The notes below the pieces were generated by a model that was given only the letters and a program-made list of their open reading frames with translations, was not told where the DNA came from and did not search any database. Positions 59,244 through 63,951 of a stretch of 63,951 bases of DNA are shown here, one piece after another. The position numbers and the translations under genes were made by a program. This stretch comes from a bacterium ADurb.Bin157 (GTDB lineage: Bacteria; Muiribacteriota; Ozemobacteria; Ozemobacterales; Ozemobacteraceae): assembly GCA_002070375.1 (NCBI GenBank), contig MWDD01000014.1, forward strand, positions 1 to 63,951, written 5' to 3'. Numbering within the stretch: the stretch's first letter is position 1; every line of letters starts with the position of its first letter.

Positions 59244-62200
59244 TTATTTGAGAACGGCAATTTTTGTTCTGTTCTTTGCCGAAACGCCGCCGGTCTTTGT
59301 GCTAATTTCTGCGAAATATACGCCGTTCGCCACAAGTTTGCCCTTGTCATTGCGCAAATCCCAGGCAAATTCGTAGTTGTCTGTTCCGTTATTGTTGAGC
59401 TTTTTCGGTGAAAGCACTTTGTGTCCGCTCACATCGAAGATTTTAACGCTGACATCTGCTGCTTTTGAAGAGCTTCCGCTTAAAGATGCGCGTATCACCG
59501 ACCTATTTTTGGCCGGGTTCGGGTAAGCAACGACTTGATCAACACTTAACACGCCTGCCACGGCAGTTCTAAGTTGCTTTTTAAAGGTGTTGCCCGCGTT
59601 GTCTGTTGCTGCGATTTCAAAGTCATATGTGCCGGCTCTCAATTGCGAAGCGTCCGCTGACACAGTTTTGTCTTCGTTAACTCTGTAATTGAGTTCTTTA
59701 CCGTTTTGAGATATTTTTACCGAATCGAAGTTAATCCCGCTTCCCAAGTCGCTGAGGCCGAATTTTACCCATCCGGTGCTAAGTGTCTCGGGTTCGCCTT
59801 CAATTGTCGGGGGGGTGTCATCGTAGGCTGCAAAAACAGTTCCGGAAAAATTCATCTTCGCGGTAACGTTGTTTTCGTTGAATGTAACCGGGCCGACCCA
59901 TTTTAAACCTTCGGCAGAGGCCCTATAAAGCCCTGTTTTGCTCTTAGCAAAGCTTTCTGCTTTGTCTATGGGTATCGTTATTTCAATATCTTTTTCAGGT
60001 TCAGAGGGAAGGGCGATATCAATGTTTGAGCTTAATCTTGTCACGCCTGCGTAAGAAACCGGGTTGCCCGATGAAGCCGCAACAACGGTGCCGCCTTCTC
60101 TCAGAGCTTCCTTCGGGATGTTTAATCTTACGAATGAAGCGCTAAGAAGCCCGGAGCTTTTTGGCGGATAATATACGGCTGAAAACTTGAGGGTGTTAGT
60201 CAGTATTACGCCGTTCATGTTTGCGCCGGTCGCAACTATAACTCCCTCTCCCGATGTTGAAAGAGGGTGGTTGGCAATGTAAGTGGAGTCGTTTATCGGT
60301 GCCATAGTCATATACCATTGCGCATCGCCGTATGTCATCTGAACTCTGGGTTCTGAAGAGAACTTAGAATCGCTTCTGACAATTACATGCAAATGGTTCT
60401 CGAACATGGGGTTTGGGAATACAGCAACCTTAAGGTCTGCGAATGTTCCCGAATATACATAGCTAATTTTGCTGTCATTATAATTTCCCGTTTGCATAGG
60501 AACCAGTATTAAGTTGTCATATGTTCCGTTAGTTCCGTAGTTTTGTACAACCATATTTCCGGCCTGTTTGTCGCTCAAATAAAACATTTCGACGGCGGTA
60601 TCAACTTGTCTGCCTTGTTTAATCAATGCTGCCGCAAATACTCCTCTGTCATCTCCGTCAAATGCTACGTTGAGGTTTCCTGTGTTGCCTGCAATTTTGA
60701 TAAAATCGGCTGCCCATGGGCTTACGGTTGAAGATCTTGTTGTGGAATCAGTTGAAAGCAATACATTTTCACTGAACGCTACAGGTAACCTTCTATTGTA
60801 GCCGATGTCGTTGTTGGTGTTTTGATCATTGTCGACTTTATACCCCCATTTACCATCGTTTAGAGGTGTTATCAGGTCGTTTTTAACTGTTTTGTTTAAA
60901 ATGTTTGCAATACACCAGTCCGGGAAAATATCTTTCATCGTTTTGTTAGATGATTTCAAAGCCGCATTTATATTGCCGATTCCGCCGCCTTCTCTTGAGC
61001 GTATTATATTCTTTAAAAAGTTTGGAACATTTGCGTGTCCGTATTTTTCGCACATATAATACATGAATAAGAATGATGCGCCGTAATTGGCGTATGGGCT
61101 ACTGCCCAGCCAAACAGAGGTTCTGTCTTCAACAAGTCTGGTGTCGGGGTTAGTTATAAATACATCCAGATTAGGCGAAAATTTATTGGTAAATTTATGC
61201 TCAACGAATGTTGTTATTCCTTCTTCAACCCAGGTTTCGAGACCCTTAAGCTCGCTGCCTTCCATGTAATATCCTTCGTTAAACATTATCATGTGGGCAA
61301 ATTCATGCGCAACAGTGCCATATGCCTCATTCGGGTCGTCAACGAAGTTGTGTATGTCTATATAAAGAAGTTCTTTTTCGTTGCTCAAAGGTATTGAGGA
61401 ACGATCAAACTGGTTTCCGGCCCAAAAATAGCCGAGAAATCCGCCGGTTGAGTCTCTGATGTCGTCGAGAAGTATAAATATTTTTGAGTCTCCGTCGCAA
61501 TCGGGTTCATTGCCTAGCATTTCTCTTATTTGCGGGTAAATTTCGGTGTCAAATTTGCTTGCAAGCTTAGAAAGATTTAGTCTTGCCGTGGCTTTGTCTG
61601 TGCCTAATAAAAATCTGGGTTCTCTCACGTTGCCGTTTGCATCGGGCGAATAATACAGGTTTGGGTTGTGAGGCCAAGTCATACCCCATTCGGCGAGAGC
61701 TTTTGGAGTGTAATCTTCAGAGCTTGAAAGGGGTATTGGCAGTGTCGGGTAAAACATTACGGGCACAAAAATATAACAATGAGTTCCGATATATCTCAAA
61801 ACAGCTTTTGGATAATGTCTGTTTTGGTCGTAATCATATATTTCTTCTGCCAATTTGTCGCCCGAAGCCGATCCGTCATCGTTAGCGGGGGTTCCGTTGA
61901 ATCCCGGCCATTCGCCGCCGTCATGAAAAAGGTTAGTCAAACCGTATCCGTTAGATGTGGCAAAGGGTATCATGGCTCTGTCAACGTCTGTGGCCGTAAA
62001 GTTTCTGCCACCCACCAGGCCTCTGATTGAGCTTTTAATGTTTCCTGAAGGTTCTGTTAAGTTTTTGCCAATTACCGAAGCCCTTAAGAATGGGCCTAAA
62101 TCAGCTTTTCCACCTTCTTTTGCGGCGTTGCTTCCTTGTTGGATTGCAATTTCACGATAATCGGGCGGAATTATGTTTTCAGTTGCAAACGCAGAGTTTA

Positions 62201-62267
62201 CCGATAATACCAAGCCGATAACCAGAGCAGTGATTATTTTGTTCAATTTTATGTTCGCCTTTTTCAT
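59244..62267 (-). CDS. Secreted M30-like zinc metalloprotease with FlgD-like C-terminal domain
   Basis: 1007 residues. A signal peptide ends near AFATE. The protease domain has HEFAH at 321-325 and the third ligand E348 in WVEEG, within the CDGDSKIFILLDD...GYFWAGNQF...IDIHNF context of M30 (hyicolysin-like) peptidases. A long middle region holds beta domains, including one like an invasin or Ig fold (DDTPPTIEGEPETL...DNAGNTF). The last ~85 residues (VDQVVAYPNPAKNRSVIRA...VKIFDVSGHKV...WDLRNDKGKLVANGVYF) are a FlgD Ig-like/sorting-type domain common in proteins secreted or attached at the cell surface. AGGGG precedes the ATG. Divergent from the MutS-like gene. Confidence 0.82.
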   Translation of the reverse strand: MKKANIKLNKIITALVIGLVLSVNSAFATENIIPPDYREIAIQQGSNAAKEGGKADLGPFLRASVIGKNLTEPSGNIKSSIRGLVGGRNFTATDVDRAMIPFATSNGYGLTNLFHDGGEWPGFNGTPANDDGSASGDKLAEEIYDYDQNRHYPKAVLRYIGTHCYIFVPVMFYPTLPIPLSSSEDYTPKALAEWGMTWPHNPNLYYSPDANGNVREPRFLLGTDKATARLNLSKLASKFDTEIYPQIREMLGNEPDCDGDSKIFILLDDIRDSTGGFLGYFWAGNQFDRSSIPLSNEKELLYIDIHNFVDDPNEAYGTVAHEFAHMIMFNEGYYMEGSELKGLETWVEEGITTFVEHKFTNKFSPNLDVFITNPDTRLVEDRTSVWLGSSPYANYGASFLFMYYMCEKYGHANVPNFLKNIIRSREGGGIGNINAALKSSNKTMKDIFPDWCIANILNKTVKNDLITPLNDGKWGYKVDNDQNTNNDIGYNRRLPVAFSENVLLSTDSTTRSSTVSPWAADFIKIAGNTGNLNVAFDGDDRGVFAAALIKQGRQVDTAVEMFYLSDKQAGNMVVQNYGTNGTYDNLILVPMQTGNYNDSKISYVYSGTFADLKVAVFPNPMFENHLHVIVRSDSKFSSEPRVQMTYGDAQWYMTMAPINDSTYIANHPLSTSGEGVIVATGANMNGVILTNTLKFSAVYYPPKSSGLLSASFVRLNIPKEALREGGTVVAASSGNPVSYAGVTRLSSNIDIALPSEPEKDIEITIPIDKAESFAKSKTGLYRASAEGLKWVGPVTFNENNVTAKMNFSGTVFAAYDDTPPTIEGEPETLSTGWVKFGLSDLGSGINFDSVKISQNGKELNYRVNEDKTVSADASQLRAGTYDFEIAATDNAGNTFKKQLRTAVAGVLSVDQVVAYPNPAKNRSVIRASLSGSSSKAADVSVKIFDVSGHKVLSPKKLNNNGTDNYEFAWDLRNDKGKLVANGVYFAEISTKTGGVSAKNRTKIAVLK

Positions 62268-62339
62268 TTCAGCCCCTACTTTTGGGTTCGATTAAATTAT
62301 TCGTTACTTGTATCGGCAGAATTGATAAAAAAATTAATA

Positions 62340-62367
62340 TTGCTAGTTATAATTGAAAGTGTATAAT
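62340..62367 (+). promoter_or_regulatory. Promoter for the MutS-related gene
   Basis: TTGCTA, 16-base spacer, perfect TATAAT (62362-62367). Leader of about 16 bases with GGGGGAA before the TTG start. Confidence 0.55.
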
Positions 62368-62389
62368 CTAGGTTTTGGGGGAATAAGCT

Positions 62390-63820
62390 TTGAATGGGGA
62401 AAAAATCATAACCGAAGGCGTAAAATGGCTTTCAGAACGGCTTTCTATTTATTCTTGTTACGGCAAAAAAGCTTTGGCAAGCAACAGTTTGAGCTGTTAT
62501 GAATCAAAGGCAGCCTTAGAAGCAGCTTACGACGAAGTTGAGACTTTGTCAGATATTTTTAAAAATAACAAAGATGTTTTTAACAGACTCTCTCGTGTTT
62601 TCATGTCGGTTCGCAATATTGAAGGGACATTGAAAAATTTGCGTGCGGGTTTGGTATTAGATGAAACTGAATTGTTAGAGTTAAAGAATTTTAGTTTGCA
62701 CATTTTAGAGGTTACAAAAATTTGTCATGAACACTCTGTCGCTGTTAAGAGGATTGTTTTTTCTGATCTTTCGGGTGTCATCAAGCTGCTTAACCCCGAC
62801 AAAACTGTTGTTTTATCTTTTTATATACATGATTCTTACTCTGAACGGCTCAAGGCGATAAGGGCAGATAAAAAAAAGATCGAGTATGCGATCTTGCGAT
62901 GCGCCATTCCCTCAGAAAAAGAGAAACTGCGCGAACAGCGCGCGCTTTTGGTGCAGCAAGAACGAGACGAAGAGCTTGAAGTCAGATTTCATTTGAGCAA
63001 AGAGCTTAAACCTTACGTAGATTTTTTGAGCTCTGACTGCCACGCTTTGGGGCAATTAGAGTTTATTTCGGCTAAGGCCGAACTTGCTTTGCGTTATGGG
63101 TGCACAAGGCCTATAATAGGCGAAAATGGGTGCAATGTGGCTTTGGTCGGCGGCACAAACCCTGAATTAAGTGAGATTTTAGAAAAAGACAAGCGCAGTT
63201 TTACGGCGGTTGACATTGAGACGAGGGTGGGGGCGACGCTTTTAACCGGCGCCAACATGGGCGGTAAAACTGTGGCTCTGATGACAATCGCTTTAAATAT
63301 TGAGTTAGCCATGTTGGGTATGTTTGTGTTTGCGAAAAGTTTGGTTTTGCCCATGTTTGATTTTATTTTTGTTATGGGCGGCGACTTACAGGATAAAACT
63401 TACGGTTTGAGCAGTTTTGGCTCAGAAATCGTAAAATTGGACACTCTGATTTGCAGATTAAAAAATGGCCGCGGCTTTGTGGTTTGTGATGAGTTTGCGA
63501 GGTCTACGAATCCGTTTGAGGGGAAACGTTTCGTGCAAGCTTTGGTTGATTATATGAATGACAGCGACTCTTACGGTGTTATTTCGACGCATTACGATGG
63601 AATTAAAAATGATGGTTATTGCTATCAGGTGGCCGGCTTAAAAAATATTGAGAATAAACATGAGATAAGAAACACCGAAAGTCTATTCAAATATATGGAT
63701 TACAGACTGATAAGAGTTACAGATTCAAAAAAAGTACCTAAAGAAGCTTTAAACATAGCTAAAATGCTTAATCTTTCATCGGAATTCTTGAAAAAAATTG
63801 AAAACTATTATAGACTTTAA
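62390..63820 (+). CDS. MutS-related ATPase without DNA-binding domains
   Basis: 476 residues, TTG start with GGGGGAA upstream. Helical lever-like region (1-215), then the MutS ATPase: Walker A TGANMGGKT (286-294), Walker B VVCDEFAR (364-371), STHYDG (399-404). The MutS mismatch-reading domains I-II are missing. ARSTNPFEG after Walker B resembles the MutS-like proteins found beside B12-dependent lysine and ornithine aminomutases, where they help reactivate the enzyme. That comparison is from memory and would need a tree. No aminomutase gene lies in the window. The following gene is an exported protein, so no partner is visible. Confidence 0.7.
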   Translation: MNGEKIITEGVKWLSERLSIYSCYGKKALASNSLSCYESKAALEAAYDEVETLSDIFKNNKDVFNRLSRVFMSVRNIEGTLKNLRAGLVLDETELLELKNFSLHILEVTKICHEHSVAVKRIVFSDLSGVIKLLNPDKTVVLSFYIHDSYSERLKAIRADKKKIEYAILRCAIPSEKEKLREQRALLVQQERDEELEVRFHLSKELKPYVDFLSSDCHALGQLEFISAKAELALRYGCTRPIIGENGCNVALVGGTNPELSEILEKDKRSFTAVDIETRVGATLLTGANMGGKTVALMTIALNIELAMLGMFVFAKSLVLPMFDFIFVMGGDLQDKTYGLSSFGSEIVKLDTLICRLKNGRGFVVCDEFARSTNPFEGKRFVQALVDYMNDSDSYGVISTHYDGIKNDGYCYQVAGLKNIENKHEIRNTESLFKYMDYRLIRVTDSKKVPKEALNIAKMLNLSSEFLKKIENYYRL

Positions 63821-63860
63821 GTGGCTAATTTAAAATTAGAGAAGTACGGGAGAAAAAAGA

Positions 63861-63951
63861 ATGAGGAAAAAGTTATTGTGTGCGTTGGTTGCTTCTGTTT
63901 GCATTTGTGGGATGTCTTATGCCCAAGAAGACTATAGTACCCCAAATACTC
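63861..63951 (+). CDS. Start of an exported protein (truncated by window end)
   Basis: ATG 63861 after a CGGGAG site. MRKKLLCALVASVCICG followed by MSYA-QED is a typical signal peptide. The mature part begins QEDYSTPNT and runs off the window. No function can be assigned. Confidence 0.65.
   Translation, partial: MRKKLLCALVASVCICGMSYAQEDYSTPNT

Overview
The window is about 64 kb of a bacterial chromosome with moderate-to-low GC. I see no insertion sequence, prophage, CRISPR array or attachment site. The gene set suggests a free-living anaerobe with a Gram-negative-type envelope: an AsmA-like protein, many signal-peptide and TPR proteins, a metalloprotease with a FlgD-like C-terminal domain, system II cytochrome c assembly, and AhbD/HemB for siroheme-derived heme. 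It also has ferredoxin-fused redox proteins, SpoIIE-type phosphatases, HD-GYP signalling and Hfq. A deep-branching lineage such as Riflebacteria or Wallbacteria would fit, but that is inference; no rRNA is present to place it.

Layout. 1-5861: the tail of an M48 peptidase, then a divergent pair of large nuclease-helicase fusions that look like a defence or DNA-processing module. 5958-10624: ferredoxin/flavodoxin protein, PAP2 phosphatase, ferredoxin-nitroreductase and an isolated EF-G gene. 10937-18285: a TPR protein and two tandem membrane SpoIIE phosphatases. 18325-27082: ResB/CcsA, a penicillin-acylase-family hydrolase, a short propeller protein, a DUF1722-like protein, a flavoprotein and a PflX-like radical SAM protein. 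27083-29091: ahbD-hemB on the minus strand.

29092-30152 holds the most interesting regulation. A sigma-54-type promoter lies upstream of a compact hairpin and terminator unit. That unit looks like an Hfq-type sRNA or a leader attenuator, and it carries a stretch complementary to the ribosome-binding site of the next gene, a PPC/DUF296 protein. hfq itself is next door. 30215-41000: TPR protein, BMP-family binding protein, two paralogous glycine-rich exported proteins with their own promoters and terminators, a YgjV-GNAT fusion, five tRNA genes (Val, Asp, Phe, Cys, Asp), a YedF-like protein and an exported beta-rich protein. 40719-51184: prmA, TPR, HEAT/cyclase-like and GAF/HD-GYP signalling genes, then three exported proteins including a 5'-nucleotidase homologue that has lost its metal ligands. 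51295-63951: an 11-residue-repeat exported protein behind a second sigma-54-like site, AsmA, HIT protein, S21, two NfeD proteins, a TPR lipoprotein-like gene, an M30-like metalloprotease, a MutS-related ATPase and the start of another exported protein.

A pattern runs through the window. At least five genes (6914, 18325, 38501 minus, 47153 minus, 55961) lack a Shine-Dalgarno sequence, and each has a -10 hexamer ending 6 or 7 bases before the ATG. They are probably transcribed as leaderless mRNAs, while most other genes have clear ribosome-binding sites. Functions come from motif recognition by eye; no database search was possible.
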